Source of the DNA: Microthrixaceae bacterium
Lineage (GTDB): Bacteria; Actinomycetota; Acidimicrobiia; Acidimicrobiales; Microtrichaceae
Direction of reading: 5' to 3'
Length of the DNA stretch: 64,000 nucleotides
NCBI GenBank assembly: GCA_023957995.1
Contig: JAMLGK010000001.1
Coordinates: forward strand, 1-64,000
Shown here piece by piece: positions 50,911-61,412 of this stretch. Both the position numbers and the translations under genes were made by a program. Each line of letters starts with the position of its first letter. The first letter of the stretch is position 1. A model generated the notes under the pieces. That model saw only the letters and a list, made by a program, of their open reading frames with translations, did no database searches and was not told the DNA's origin.

Positions 50911-53784
50911 ATGGCCGCGTCACGATCTGCGGCTGCCCGTCACGACAAGATCGTCATCCGGGGAGCCCGCGAGCACAACCTCCACGACATCGATCTCGAC
51001 CTTCCGCGCGATCGCCTGATCGTGTTCACGGGCCTGTCGGGATCCGGCAAGTCCTCGCTCGCGTTCGACACGATCTACGCCGAGGGCCAGCGCCGCTACG
51101 TGGAGTCGCTCTCCGCGTACGCACGGCAGTTCCTCGGCCAGATGGACAAGCCGGACGTGGATGTCATCGAGGGACTCTCCCCGGCGATATCGATCGACCA
51201 GAAGTCGGCCTCGCGCAACCCGCGCTCCACCGTGGGAACGGTCACCGAGGTCTACGACTACCTCAGGCTGCTCTTCGCCCGGGTGGGAATTCCCCATGAT
51301 CCCGAGACCGGCGAACGCCTCGTACGTCAGACCCCTCAGCAGATCGTCGATCGCATCCTGCGGATGCCCGAGGGCACCCGGTTCCAGGTGCTCGCTCCCG
51401 TCGTGCGCGGCAGGAAGGGCACCTACGAACAACTGCTGGCCGATCTCGCATCGGAGGGTTTCCCGCGGGTTCGCATCGACGGAGAGATCCACGACCTGCC
51501 GACCAAGGTCGATCTGGCCCGCTACGAGGTGCATCACATCGAGGCGGTCATCGACCGCCTGGTGCTGCGCAAGGGCATCGAAAGACGCCTGACGGATTCG
51601 ATGGAGACAGCGCTCACGCTGGCAGAGGGCGTCGCCCAGGTCGAGATCGTGCCGCGTGAGGGCGAGGACGAGGAGCCCGAACTCTTCACGTTCTCCGAGA
51701 GCCTCTCGAGACCCTCCGATGGCAAGTCCTTCGAGGAGCTCGCCCCCAGGAACTTCTCGTTCAACTCTCCCTACGGAGCCTGCTCTGTCTGTGACGGCCT
51801 CGGCACCACCTTCGAGGTGGACCCCGAGCTGGTGGTCCCTGATCCCGATCTCTCGGTCGCCGAGGGTGCTCTCGCGCCCTGGGCTTCAGGGCACGCCAAG
51901 TACTTCCACCGACTCCTCGAGTCGCTCTGCGAGGAGGAGGGCATCGACTACGACAAGCCCTTCGCCAAGCTGCCCAAGGGCCATCGCAAGATCCTCCTGC
52001 ACGGCATTCCGGGAGCGGAGAAGGTTCAGGTGCGCTTCCGCAACCGCTACGGGCGTACCCGCACCTACAGCGCCAAGTACGAAGGCGTGATTCCCTACCT
52101 CAAGCGTCGCCACGCGGAATCCGAGAGCGACAACGCACGCGAGGCGATCGAGGGCTACATGCGACAGGTGCCCTGCGAGGTGTGCGACGGGGCGCGGCTC
52201 AACCCGTTGGCCCTCGCAGTCACCGTGGGCGACCTCAACATGCACCAGCTGTGTTCGCTGTCGATCGCCGAGACCGCCAAGCGACTGCTCGAACTCGAGT
52301 TGGACGACCGGCAGGCACTCATCGCGGAGAGCATTCTCAAGGAGATCAACGCCCGCCTGCAGTTCCTCTGCGACGTGGGCCTCGACTACCTCAACCTGGA
52401 ACGCTCGGCAGCCACCTTGTCGGGCGGCGAGGCACAGCGGATCCGTCTGGCCTCGCAGATCGGATCGGGCCTCGTCGGAGTGCTCTACGTGCTCGACGAA
52501 CCGTCCATCGGTCTGCACCAGCGCGACAACCACCGGCTCATCGAAACCCTCGAACGACTGCGGGACCTGGGCAACACGGTCCTGGTGGTGGAACACGACG
52601 AGGACACGATCCGCGTGGCCGACCACGTGGTGGACATCGGACCCGGGGCGGGGGAGCACGGTGGAGAGGTGGTGCACTCCGGCAGTGTGAAGCAGCTGGA
52701 GAAGACCAAGCGCTCGCTCACCGGTCAGTACCTGGCAGGCAAGCGCTCGGTGCCGGTACCCGAGCACCGGCGGGAGCCCGCGGAGGAGCGGCTCAGGGTG
52801 ATCGGGGCCCGTGAACACAATCTCGCCGACATCGACGTCGAGATTCCCCTGGGCTGCATGGTCACGGTCACGGGGGTGTCGGGTTCGGGCAAGTCGACCC
52901 TGGTGAACGACATCCTCCTGCGGTCGCTGATGCAGCGGATCTACAAGTCCAAGGTGCCGCCCGGTCTGCACCGCAGGGTCGAGGGAATGGAGCACCTCGA
53001 CAAGGTGATCAACATCGACCAGTCGCCTATCGGACGCACGCCGCGCTCCAATCCGGCCACCTACACCGGGGTGTTCGACCACATCCGCAAGCTGTTCGCC
53101 AAGACCAACGAGGCGAAGGTGCGCGGCTACCTACCGGGCCGGTTCAGCTTCAACGTCAAGGGTGGACGCTGCGAGGCCTGCTCGGGCGACGGCACGATCA
53201 AGATCGAGATGCACTTCCTGCCCGACGTGTACGTGCCCTGTGAGATCTGCAAGGGCGCCCGCTACAACCGCGACACCCTCGACATCACCTTCAAGGGCCT
53301 CAACATCGCGGAGGTCTTGGATCTCCCCTGCGAGGAGGCCCTCGAGTTCTTCTCCAACCAGCCCACGATCGCCCGGCACATGCAGACCCTGGTCGACGTC
53401 GGGCTCGGATACGTGCGTCTCGGTCAACCGGCCACCACGCTCTCAGGGGGCGAGGCCCAACGTGTGAAGTTGGCCTCCGAGCTGGCGAAGCGCTCCACCG
53501 GCCACACGATCTACCTGCTGGACGAACCGACCACGGGTCTTCACTTCGAGGACATCCGCAAGCTCCTCACGGTGCTCAGTCGGCTCGTCGACGTAGGCAA
53601 CACGGTTCTGGTGATCGAACACAACCTCGACGTGATCAAGACCGCTGACTGGATCATCGACCTGGGTCCCGAGGGTGGAACAGGCGGTGGGTCGGTGGTT
53701 GCGGAGGGCACTCCCGAAGAGGTGGCAGCGGTACCCCAGAGCTACACCGGGCAGTTCCTCGCCCCGTTGTTGGCGTCCAGCTGA
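50911..53784 (+). CDS. uvrA: Excinuclease ABC subunit A
   Basis: A 957-residue damage-recognition ATPase of excision repair with two ABC modules. The first P-loop is [10 protein letters not shown] (about 41-50) and the second [13 protein letters not shown] (about 655). Signature segments are [16 protein letters not shown] and [16 protein letters not shown]. Zinc-binding pairs are CSVC with CEVC in the first half and CEAC with CEIC in the second. ATG at 50911 is preferred; ATG at 50899 would add four residues. The CACTAT at 50895 could be a -10, giving a leader of a few bases at most. Confidence 0.97.
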   Translation: MAASRSAAARHDKIVIRGAREHNLHDIDLDLPRDRLIVFTGLSGSGKSSLAFDTIYAEGQRRYVESLSAYARQFLGQMDKPDVDVIEGLSPAISIDQKSASRNPRSTVGTVTEVYDYLRLLFARVGIPHDPETGERLVRQTPQQIVDRILRMPEGTRFQVLAPVVRGRKGTYEQLLADLASEGFPRVRIDGEIHDLPTKVDLARYEVHHIEAVIDRLVLRKGIERRLTDSMETALTLAEGVAQVEIVPREGEDEEPELFTFSESLSRPSDGKSFEELAPRNFSFNSPYGACSVCDGLGTTFEVDPELVVPDPDLSVAEGALAPWASGHAKYFHRLLESLCEEEGIDYDKPFAKLPKGHRKILLHGIPGAEKVQVRFRNRYGRTRTYSAKYEGVIPYLKRRHAESESDNAREAIEGYMRQVPCEVCDGARLNPLALAVTVGDLNMHQLCSLSIAETAKRLLELELDDRQALIAESILKEINARLQFLCDVGLDYLNLERSAATLSGGEAQRIRLASQIGSGLVGVLYVLDEPSIGLHQRDNHRLIETLERLRDLGNTVLVVEHDEDTIRVADHVVDIGPGAGEHGGEVVHSGSVKQLEKTKRSLTGQYLAGKRSVPVPEHRREPAEERLRVIGAREHNLADIDVEIPLGCMVTVTGVSGSGKSTLVNDILLRSLMQRIYKSKVPPGLHRRVEGMEHLDKVINIDQSPIGRTPRSNPATYTGVFDHIRKLFAKTNEAKVRGYLPGRFSFNVKGGRCEACSGDGTIKIEMHFLPDVYVPCEICKGARYNRDTLDITFKGLNIAEVLDLPCEEALEFFSNQPTIARHMQTLVDVGLGYVRLGQPATTLSGGEAQRVKLASELAKRSTGHTIYLLDEPTTGLHFEDIRKLLTVLSRLVDVGNTVLVIEHNLDVIKTADWIIDLGPEGGTGGGSVVAEGTPEEVAAVPQSYTGQFLAPLLASS

Positions 53785-53894
53785 ACGGTTCCGCATCCGG
53801 CGCCACGAGGCGGCCCCGCAGGTGACCGTGGGTGCCGAGAGCCTGTCCGAGGTTGCCGGCTCAGGTCTGGCCCGGAGCTGCCGATAGGTACCTC

Positions 53895-54428
53895 ATGGAT
53901 CTTGACCGGCTCGAAGGCGACCGATCGACCGCGGTGTTCGGAGTCTCCACCAGTGGGGCAGTGGCGACGCTGCCGGCGCGCCCGGCCCCGGCACACCCAC
54001 CGGCTGCGCTCGACCCCGAGAGCCTGGTGCCCTGGGATCCGAACGGTGAGTTCGCGTGGATGGGCACAGGGGTACTCCCCAACGCCCAGGAAACAGAACG
54101 GGCGATCGAGGTCATCTCTGCGGTGCCGCTCGCCGCGGCGGTGGGCTGGTCGGTGCGAGGTCACCAGTGGACCACTCATCCGCGCAGGCTGAGAACGGCC
54201 GTGGTCAGTCCCTCCAAGACCTGGGACATCGAGGTGATGCGCGGCGTGCGCGAGGTCGATGGCCTGTCGGGCAGGATCCTGGTCCGGATGCGGCACATCC
54301 GACGGCTCGATGTAGACCTGCTGGGTGAGCTGAACGACTCCGAACCCGCGTCGGAGGAGACGACCATCCGCGTCACCCGCGCGATGCGCGAGAGCGGATT
54401 CCGTCTGCTGTACCTGGGCGCACCCTGA
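53895..54428 (+). CDS. Hypothetical protein
   Basis: A 177-residue soluble protein that I do not recognise. It is mixed alpha/beta with no membrane span, no signal peptide and no Cys-rich motif. The middle contains WDPNGEFAWMGTGVLPNAQETERAIEVI, read in parts, and the C-terminal half is Arg-rich (RILVRMRHIRRLDVDLL). High third-position GC and a clean length support a real gene. ATG at 53895 comes 110 bp after uvrA on the same strand and might be read through from it. It converges with nadA. Confidence 0.55.
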   Translation: MDLDRLEGDRSTAVFGVSTSGAVATLPARPAPAHPPAALDPESLVPWDPNGEFAWMGTGVLPNAQETERAIEVISAVPLAAAVGWSVRGHQWTTHPRRLRTAVVSPSKTWDIEVMRGVREVDGLSGRILVRMRHIRRLDVDLLGELNDSEPASEETTIRVTRAMRESGFRLLYLGAP

Positions 54429-54577
54429 ACCGGACGGCGACCTGACAGACGGGCTGGTCCCGCCGGCGGACCGGCTTGATCCGGGTACCGTGTGGTCGCG
54501 GTGGGAGCTGATCCGGGGTTCGGCATTGATCCGGGCCCGGCGCAGATGGGTTTGCAGGCTTCTGGCGCCGATGGCGC

Positions 54578-55687
54578 TCAGGTGATCGCGAGCATCCTGT
54601 CGAGCGCGAGTCGAGCGTGCGCGGCCACCGTCTCGGGGACGGTGATCCGGTTGACCACGTTCCCGGCCACCAGCTCCTCGAGGGTCCAGGCGAGATGCGG
54701 ACCGTCGATGCGGAACATCGTCGAGCAGGGACAGACCAGGGGATCGAGCGAGACCACGGTCTTGTCCGGGGTCTCCTCGTTGAGGCGGTGCACCAGGTGG
54801 ATCTCTGTGCCCACCCCGATCACCGAACCGGTGGGGGCAGCGGCGACCGCCTTGATGATCGCGTCGGTGGAACCGACCTGGTCCGCCATGGAGCAGACCT
54901 CGTAGCTGCACTCGGGGTGTGTCACGACGATTCCGTCGGGATGTTCGGCCCTGAACGCCTCGATGTGCGCGGGACGGAAACGCTGATGCACCGAGCAGTG
55001 GCCTTTCCAGAGCAGGAACCTGCTCCGTTTGACCTCTGCCTCGCTCAAACCGCCGAGGTCGGCTCTCGGGTTCCACACGGCCATGTCGCTGTCGTCGTAG
55101 CCCATGGCCATTCCGGTGTTGCGCCCGAGGTGTTGGTCCGGGAAGAACAGCACCTGGGAGGCGTTGGGGCCCTCGGGGTCGTTGAAGGCCCACTCGAGTA
55201 CCGCTCGGGCATTGCTCGAGGTGCACACCGCGCCACCCCTTGCACCCACGAACGCCTTCAGGTCTGCTGAGGAGTTCATGTAGGTGATCGGCAGGACCCG
55301 TTCGATATCGGTGACCTCGGCGATGGAGTCCCAGGCCTCCTCCACCTCGTCGATGTTGGCCATGTCGGCCATCGAACAACCGGCGTTGAGGTCCGGCAGC
55401 ACCACCTGCTGATGGTCAGCCGTGAGGATGTCCGCGGATTCAGCCATGAAGTGCACACCGCAGAACACGATGTAGTCGGCCTCCGGTCGCTGTTGGGCGA
55501 GCACGGACAGTCCGAAGCTGTCGCCGCGCGCATCGGCCCAGCGCATCACCTCGTCGCGCTGGTAGTGGTGTCCGAGCACGAACAATCGGTCACCGAGGGA
55601 TTCCTTGGCCGCCGCGATCCGCTCGACGAGATCGTCGGGGGACGCGTCGTTGTACTCCGCCGGGATCCCGGCTTGTAGACGCAACAT
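54578..55687 (-). CDS. nadA: Quinolinate synthase
   Basis: A 369-residue iron-sulfur enzyme that condenses iminoaspartate with dihydroxyacetone phosphate to quinolinate in NAD synthesis. The three likely 4Fe-4S ligands are the Cys in LNAGCSMADM (about 105), in HPECSYEVC (about 258) and in the CPCSTM segment near 317. LGHHYQRDEVM at the N-terminus belongs to the first substrate-binding repeat. AGGAGG lies eight bases before the ATG at 55687. nadB and nadC, usually adjacent, are not in the window. It is divergent from uvrC. Confidence 0.95.
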   Translation of the reverse strand: MLRLQAGIPAEYNDASPDDLVERIAAAKESLGDRLFVLGHHYQRDEVMRWADARGDSFGLSVLAQQRPEADYIVFCGVHFMAESADILTADHQQVVLPDLNAGCSMADMANIDEVEEAWDSIAEVTDIERVLPITYMNSSADLKAFVGARGGAVCTSSNARAVLEWAFNDPEGPNASQVLFFPDQHLGRNTGMAMGYDDSDMAVWNPRADLGGLSEAEVKRSRFLLWKGHCSVHQRFRPAHIEAFRAEHPDGIVVTHPECSYEVCSMADQVGSTDAIIKAVAAAPTGSVIGVGTEIHLVHRLNEETPDKTVVSLDPLVCPCSTMFRIDGPHLAWTLEELVAGNVVNRITVPETVAAHARLALDRMLAIT

Positions 55688-55906
55688 GTGGGATGACCTC
55701 CTGTTCGCTGTGGCACTGGGTGCACAGCTGTGAGGACCTCCGCTTCACGGCCGGTGGGGGCAGCCTGGTCGCCTCGCCACGGGTGTGTCGGCCACGGAAG
55801 TATGTGGGCCGGAGGCCAGGCCGGCTGTTGTAGAGGATATCCGCCTCCGCGAGGTTCCAACAGCCATGTGAACCATCTATTCCGTGCGCGGGTACGGTCG
55901 CACCCG

Positions 55907-57769
55907 ATGGTCGAACGTCCACCCGCAGGGTCGATCCCTGACACGCCGGGCAGCTACCAGTTCAAGGACGCCCACGGACGGGTTATCTATGTGGGCAAGG
56001 CCAAGTCGTTGCGCCAACGGCTGTCGAACTATTTCGCCGACCCGAGGACACTGCCGGTGCGCACCGCACAGATGGTTCGCACCGCGGAGTCGGTCGAGTG
56101 GATCCAGGTCCGCAACGAGGTCGAGGCGCTGATGCTCGAGTACTCGCTGATCAAGCAGCACCGGCCGCGGTTCAACGTGAGGCTGGTGGATGACAAGTCC
56201 TATCCGTTCCTGGCGGTGACCCTGGCCGACCAATGGCCGCGGCCGATGGTGGTGCGGGGTCGCAAGCGCAAGGGCAACCGCTACTTCGGCCCCTATGCCC
56301 ATGCCTATGCCATCCGGGACACCCTCGACGAGCTGTTGCGCACGTTCCCCCTGAGGACGTGTTCGGATGCCAAGTTCCGCCGCCACGAGCGGCTGGGCAA
56401 GCCCTGCTTGTTGTTCCACATCGAGAAGTGTTCGGGGCCGTGCGTCGGTGAGGTCCCGGCGGAGCGTTACGCCGAGTTGGTCGAGGAGTTCATGCAGTTC
56501 CTCGACGGAGACACCGAGCCGGTGCTCCAACGCCTCGAAGCGGAGATGAGAAGCGCTGCGGAGAACATGGAGTTCGAACACGCGGCCCGGGTCCGCGACC
56601 GGCTGGCCACGGTGCGCCGTGCGATCGAGCGCCAGCAGATGGTCGCTGACACCAACGAGAGCTTCGATGTGATCGGCATCGAGGAGGACGAACTCGAGGC
56701 CTCGGTGCAGGTGTTCCTGGTGCGCAGGGGCCGGGTGGTGGGCCGCAGCGGGTTCCTGCTCGACAAGGTGCTCGACCTGAGTCCCGCCGAGACGGTGAGC
56801 GCTGCGATGGAGCACCTGTACGGCGATGAGCCTGCGATGGGCTGGCCGAAGATGGTGTTGATGCCCACCTTGCCCGACGACCCCGATCTGTACCGGGCGT
56901 GGCTGGCGGAGATGCGCGGCACCAATGTGGAGCTGCGGGTGCCGCGCCGGGGTCCCAAGCGCCAACTCGCCGACACCGTGCACCAGAACGCGGCGGAGGC
57001 CCTGACGCGTCACAGACTCCGCCGGGCAAGTGACCACAACACGCGTGCCAGGGCGCTGAACGAGCTCGAAACGGCGCTGGAGCTTCCCGATGCGCCGTTG
57101 CGGATCGAGTGTTACGACATGAGCCACCTGCAGGGCACCGACTACGTGGGTTCGATGGTGGTCCTCGAGGACGGCCTTCCCCGCAAGTCGGAATACCGCA
57201 AGTTCCGGATCAAGGGTGTGGAGGGCAACGACGACTTCGCAGCCATGCGAGAGGTGCTCCACCGCCGGCTCAGCGCGTACCTGGCCGACCGGGATCTCCC
57301 CGCAGCGGAACGCGGCAAGTTCTCCTATCCGCCGCAACTGCTGTTGGTGGACGGCGGCAAGGGCCAGTTGGGTGTGGCCACCGGTGTCCTCGAGGAGCTG
57401 GGCCTCACAGAGGAGATCCCGGTGGCCTCGCTCGCGAAGCGATTCGAGCAGGTGTACCTGCCCGGGCGCCCCGACCCCGTCGAGGTGCCCAGGGGTTCTG
57501 AGGCGTTGTTCATGCTGCAGCGGATCCGGGACGAGTCCCATCGGTTCGCGATCAGCTACCACCGCCAGCTGCGCGGCAAACGCATGTTGTTGTCCGAACT
57601 CGACGATGTGACGGGTCTGGGGCCACGGCGTCGTGAGCGGCTGATCGAACACTTCGGAAGCGTCCCCAAGTTGCGATCAGCGGCTCTCGAGGACCTGCTC
57701 GCGCTGTCCTGGCTGCCCAGCGATGTGGCCGAAGCGGTCCACGAACGGCTCCACGGCACCTCCAGCTGA
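55907..57769 (+). CDS. uvrC: Excinuclease ABC subunit C
   Basis: A 620-residue dual-incision nuclease. The N-terminal GIY-YIG domain (about 10-90) reads PGSYQFKDAHGRVIYVGKAK, and the UVR domain (about 200-236) binds UvrB. The RNase-H-like endonuclease domain (about 385-530) carries ECYDMSHLQGTDYVGSMVV and LLVDGGKGQL. Two helix-hairpin-helix motifs lie at the C-terminus (LDDVTGLGPRRRERLIEHFGS in parts). ATG at 55907 is the family start. The open frame extends 59 codons upstream, but that part has no family similarity. No SOS box is visible in the 219-bp nadA-uvrC gap. Confidence 0.96.
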   Translation: MVERPPAGSIPDTPGSYQFKDAHGRVIYVGKAKSLRQRLSNYFADPRTLPVRTAQMVRTAESVEWIQVRNEVEALMLEYSLIKQHRPRFNVRLVDDKSYPFLAVTLADQWPRPMVVRGRKRKGNRYFGPYAHAYAIRDTLDELLRTFPLRTCSDAKFRRHERLGKPCLLFHIEKCSGPCVGEVPAERYAELVEEFMQFLDGDTEPVLQRLEAEMRSAAENMEFEHAARVRDRLATVRRAIERQQMVADTNESFDVIGIEEDELEASVQVFLVRRGRVVGRSGFLLDKVLDLSPAETVSAAMEHLYGDEPAMGWPKMVLMPTLPDDPDLYRAWLAEMRGTNVELRVPRRGPKRQLADTVHQNAAEALTRHRLRRASDHNTRARALNELETALELPDAPLRIECYDMSHLQGTDYVGSMVVLEDGLPRKSEYRKFRIKGVEGNDDFAAMREVLHRRLSAYLADRDLPAAERGKFSYPPQLLLVDGGKGQLGVATGVLEELGLTEEIPVASLAKRFEQVYLPGRPDPVEVPRGSEALFMLQRIRDESHRFAISYHRQLRGKRMLLSELDDVTGLGPRRRERLIEHFGSVPKLRSAALEDLLALSWLPSDVAEAVHERLHGTSS

Positions 57770-57819
57770 GTCGGTGTCCGGGCGGGAACCGTTGCCCGTC
57801 GATCCAATACGCTGCTGCG

Positions 57820-58443
57820 ATGGCCTTGTTGCGGTTCTTCGGGGGGACCATGGGCTCGGGGAAGTCCACCCTCGCTCTGCAGATCCACCACAACCTGTCG
57901 CGAACCGGGCTCGACGGAGTCCTGGTGTCGCGTCTCGACCGTGAGGGGTCGGTCGTGTCATCGCGTCTCGGGGTCTCCGCGGAAGCGCTCGAGGCCGGCC
58001 CGGAAGTGGACCTCGAGAAGTTGGTGGTGTCGCGGGGAGGTCTCGACTACCTGGTCTGCGACGAGGCGCAGTTCCTCGAACCGGAACAGGTCGAACAACT
58101 GGCGCGCGCGGTCGATGACCACGGGGTGGATGTCTGGGCGTTCGGCCTGCTCACGAGCTTCCAGGGACGCCTGTTCCCCGGCACGGCGCGTCTGATGGAA
58201 CTGGCCGACGAACGCCAGGACCTCCAGGTCGAGGCCCGTTGCTGGTGTGGGGAGCGCGCCACGCACAACGCCCGTCTGGTCGACGGTGTGTTCACCCTCG
58301 AGGGCGAGCTGCACATGGTCGGTGACACGGGCGATCCCGAGGACCACCAGGAGCGATTCGCACTGGAAACTCCCCGGGTCACCTATGAACTGCTGTGCCG
58401 GCGGCACTGGCTGGCGGGTGAGCCGACCTCGCCACCTGCCTGA
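57820..58443 (+). CDS. tdk: Thymidine kinase
   Basis: A 207-residue type II thymidine kinase of the salvage pathway. The P-loop is GGTMGSGKST (about 8-17), the catalytic Glu is in CDEAQFL (about 82), and the lid/zinc domain has CWCGERATHNARLVDG with further Cys in ELLCRRHW. ATG at 57820 is directly before the first strand. It follows uvrC by 50 bp. With class II ribonucleotide reductase elsewhere in the window it contributes to dNTP supply. Confidence 0.92.
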   Translation: MALLRFFGGTMGSGKSTLALQIHHNLSRTGLDGVLVSRLDREGSVVSSRLGVSAEALEAGPEVDLEKLVVSRGGLDYLVCDEAQFLEPEQVEQLARAVDDHGVDVWAFGLLTSFQGRLFPGTARLMELADERQDLQVEARCWCGERATHNARLVDGVFTLEGELHMVGDTGDPEDHQERFALETPRVTYELLCRRHWLAGEPTSPPA

Positions 58444-58507
58444 GCGGGCCAGCACCTCGCCGGGCCGCCCGCGCCTCGGAGGGTTGGGGCGGGGATAGCG
58501 TTGCGGT

Positions 58508-59356
58508 GTGGTCGAAGTACTTCTCATAGCGGGCATGTCCGGAGCAGGACGGACCCAGGCCGGCAACACGCTCGAGGATCTCGGCTGGTTCGTGATCGAC
58601 AACATGCCCGTGGAGTTGATCCCCAAGGTCGCAGAACTGGGCCGATTCAGTGGTGGGTCCGCAGGCCTGGCACTGGTAACCGGCACCGGGGATGACATCG
58701 GCGCTCTCTCTCCGGCGGTGGAGGAACTGCGTGGCTCGGGAGCATCTGTGCACACGCTGTTCCTCGAGGCATCCACGCCCGTGCTGGTTCGCCGCTACCG
58801 CGATACCCGTCGGCGACACCCGCTGTTGGGACTGACCGCCTCGACCGAGGCCGCGATAGATGAGGAACGCCGCCTGTTGTCCGGGGTCCGCGAACGTGCC
58901 GACATGGTCATCGACACCAGCGACATGAACATCCACGACCTCCGACGTCGGATCACCGAGATGTTCGCCAACCCCGAGGACACCCGCACCCAGATAACCC
59001 TGCTGTCGTTCGGTTTCAAACACGGCGTACCCGCTGACGCGGACCTGCTGTTCGACTGTCGCTTCCTTCCCAACCCACACTGGGAGGAAGGACTGCGAGA
59101 CCTGACCGGGCTCGACGACGAGGTCCAGCACTACGTGACCGACAGCGACCTGGCCACGGACTTCATCAGCCGAACGGAGCACCTGCTCGATCTGCTGGTG
59201 CCCGCATACGAGACCGAGGGCAAGTCAGTGCTCACGATCGCGTTCGGCTGCACCGGCGGGCACCATCGTTCGGTCACGCTCGCCGAACGCTTTGCCGGGA
59301 TTCTGCGTGACAAGGGGTTCTCACCCCGTGTGCGCCATCGGGACATCGAGAGATGA
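58508..59356 (+). CDS. rapZ: RapZ/YvcJ-type nucleotide-binding protein
   Basis: A 282-residue P-loop protein. Walker A is GMSGAGRT (about 9-16), with Arg where most ATPases have Lys, as often in actinobacterial members. DLGWFVIDNMPVELIP and the C-terminal IAFGCTGGHHRSV segment, which binds metabolite or RNA in RapZ, are both present. E. coli RapZ guides decay of the GlmZ small RNA; in Gram-positive bacteria the role is less defined and linked to cell-wall metabolism. GTG at 58508. Its stop overlaps the yvcK ATG. Confidence 0.92.
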   Translation: MVEVLLIAGMSGAGRTQAGNTLEDLGWFVIDNMPVELIPKVAELGRFSGGSAGLALVTGTGDDIGALSPAVEELRGSGASVHTLFLEASTPVLVRRYRDTRRRHPLLGLTASTEAAIDEERRLLSGVRERADMVIDTSDMNIHDLRRRITEMFANPEDTRTQITLLSFGFKHGVPADADLLFDCRFLPNPHWEEGLRDLTGLDDEVQHYVTDSDLATDFISRTEHLLDLLVPAYETEGKSVLTIAFGCTGGHHRSVTLAERFAGILRDKGFSPRVRHRDIER

Positions 59357-60270
59357 GTCGGCTCGGGAGCAGCCCCGAGGAGCAACCCCACGAACCGGAC
59401 GAACGCCCCTCGGTCGTCGCCATGGGTGGTGGGCACGGTCTGGCAGCAACGCTGCGCGCGCTTCGCCGGATCCGGGTGCGACCCACAGCGGTCGTGTCGG
59501 TGGCGGACGACGGCGGCTCGACCGGTCGCCTGCGGGCCGACTCCGAGCGCGCGGCGCCGGGCGACATCCGCAAGTGCCTGGTCTCGCTGTCGAGCGAGGC
59601 AGGTCCCTTCACCCGTGTCATGGAGCACCGCTTCGGTGCGGGCGAACTCGAGGGTCACTCGTTCGGCAACCTGTTGCTGGCCGCGCTGGAGGAGTCCGAG
59701 GGTGGTCTGATCCCGGCGGTCGAGGTCGTCTCGGACCTACTCGGTGTCGAAGGTGCGGTACTTCCGGCCACCGGCGATGTCGTGGAGTTGGTGGCGACCC
59801 TGGACAGCGGCGAGGAGGTCGTGGGGCAGGCTGCGGTGGCAGCCACCGCTGGAATACGCGAGGTCTCGCTGCGGCCCGAGTGCAGCCCACCCGAACAGGT
59901 GCTGGGTGCCATAGCGGCGGCCGACACGCTGCTGCTCGGACCGGGCTCGCTCTACACCTCGGTGTTGGCGGCTGCGGTGGTGCCCGGGCTGACCGAGGCC
60001 ATCGGGCTCAGCTCGGCGCCGTTGGTGTTCGTCTGCAACCTGCGACCCCAGGCCCACGAGACGGACGGCTACGACGTGGAGGCCCACCTCAGCGCGCTCA
60101 GGCGCCACGGTCTCGATCCCGACGTGGTCCTCTATGACCCCGCCACGATGAGCGGCGCGGACGCCCTGGGAGGTCCGGAGGTGGTGGCGGCACCCCTGGC
60201 GGCCCCGACGGGACTCGCCCATGACACCACCCTTCTCGCTGCAGCACTCGAAGGCCTTCTGCTGCCCTGA
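59353..60270 (+). CDS. yvcK: YvcK/CofD-like protein (GlmR type)
   Basis: A 305-residue Rossmann-like protein. Signatures: VVAMGGGHGLAATLRAL near residue 22, VSVADDGGSTGRLR near 48, PGDIRKCLVSLS near 72 and LGPGSLYTSVLAA near 197. In Firmicutes YvcK/GlmR binds UDP-GlcNAc and directs carbon to cell-wall precursors. ATGA overlap with rapZ shows translational coupling. The usual third gene of this cluster, whiA, is missing; gap follows after 127 bp. Confidence 0.92.
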   Translation: MSRLGSSPEEQPHEPDERPSVVAMGGGHGLAATLRALRRIRVRPTAVVSVADDGGSTGRLRADSERAAPGDIRKCLVSLSSEAGPFTRVMEHRFGAGELEGHSFGNLLLAALEESEGGLIPAVEVVSDLLGVEGAVLPATGDVVELVATLDSGEEVVGQAAVAATAGIREVSLRPECSPPEQVLGAIAAADTLLLGPGSLYTSVLAAAVVPGLTEAIGLSSAPLVFVCNLRPQAHETDGYDVEAHLSALRRHGLDPDVVLYDPATMSGADALGGPEVVAAPLAAPTGLAHDTTLLAAALEGLLLP

Positions 60271-60397
60271 CGAGCACCCGAAACGACGCCGTGTCCGGCG
60301 GCGATTGGCACCAATGCGGGTTTTCTGGTCGGATGGTCCCGATGCCCTGTGACTCAGGGTACGACGACGAGCAGTAGTGCATGAGGGGTGCTGAGAG

Positions 60398-61408
60398 ATG
60401 ACAGTTCGCATTGGGATCAACGGATTCGGGCGCATCGGCCGGAACTTCTTCCGGGCCGCGAAGGCCCGTGGTGCCGACATCGACTTCGTGGCGGTGAACG
60501 ACCTCGGATCCCTCGAGACCATGGCCCTGCTGCTCAAGCGTGACTCGGTCGCGGGCACCTACCCGGGTGAGATCGAAGTGGTCGACGGTGGGATCAACGT
60601 CGACGGCGACGTCCTCAAGGTGGTGTCGCACCGCGACCCCAAGGACATCCCCTGGGGTGACCTCGGCGTGGACGTCGTCATCGAGTCCACCGGCATCTTC
60701 GCCGACCGCGACAAGGCCGCTGCACACCTCGACGGTGGTGCGCCACGGGTCATCGTGTCGGCTCCGGCCTCCGGCGCCGACGCCACCTTCGTGGTGGGCG
60801 TCAACGACGACACCTTCGATCCCGAGAAACACATCGTGGTCTCCAACGCGTCCTGCACCACCAACTGCTTCGTGCCACTGATCAAGGTCCTCGACGACGC
60901 CTTCGGCGTCGAGAAGGGCCTCATGAACACCATCCACGCCTACACCGGCGATCAGAGCCTGGTCGATGGCCCCCACAAGGATCCGCGTCGGGCCCGTGCC
61001 GCCGCCATCAACATCGTGCCCACCTCCACCGGTGCCGCACGTGCGACCGGTCTGGTGCTGCAGTCGATGCAGGGCAAGCTGGACGGCACCTCGCTGCGGG
61101 TTCCCGTGCCGACCGGATCGATCACCGACTTCGTGGGTGTGTTGAACCAGGACGTCACCGTCGAACAGGTCAACGAGGCCTTCAAGGCCGCCGCTTCGGA
61201 GGGACCCCTCAAGGGCATCCTGCAGTACACCGAGGAGCCACTGGTGAGCTCCGACATCGTCGGATCGCCCTACAGCTCGATCTTCGACTCCGGGCTGACC
61301 ATGGCCATGGGCAACCTCGTCAAGGTGCTCTCCTGGTACGACAACGAGGCCGGCTACTCCAACCGCCTGGTCGACCTGGCACTCAAGGTCGGCGCAGCGA
61401 ACGGCTGA
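60398..61408 (+). CDS. gap: Glyceraldehyde-3-phosphate dehydrogenase
   Basis: A 336-residue glycolytic enzyme. IGINGFGRIGRNFFR binds NAD, and Asp at about 35 (VNDLG) favours NAD over NADP. The catalytic Cys is at about 153 in SNASCTTNC and the His in the HAYTGDQ segment. GAGAG lies before the ATG at 60398. It leads the gap-pgk-tpiA-secG run; pgk begins four bases after its stop. Confidence 0.97.
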   Translation: MTVRIGINGFGRIGRNFFRAAKARGADIDFVAVNDLGSLETMALLLKRDSVAGTYPGEIEVVDGGINVDGDVLKVVSHRDPKDIPWGDLGVDVVIESTGIFADRDKAAAHLDGGAPRVIVSAPASGADATFVVGVNDDTFDPEKHIVVSNASCTTNCFVPLIKVLDDAFGVEKGLMNTIHAYTGDQSLVDGPHKDPRRARAAAINIVPTSTGAARATGLVLQSMQGKLDGTSLRVPVPTGSITDFVGVLNQDVTVEQVNEAFKAAASEGPLKGILQYTEEPLVSSDIVGSPYSSIFDSGLTMAMGNLVKVLSWYDNEAGYSNRLVDLALKVGAANG

Positions 61409-61412
61409 GTCG

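Noticed and set aside
55877..57652. 591-codon reverse-strand frame opposite uvrC
   Set aside because: It is made of antisense His/Arg/Gln-rich sequence with no family similarity, typical of the mirror frame of a high-GC gene.
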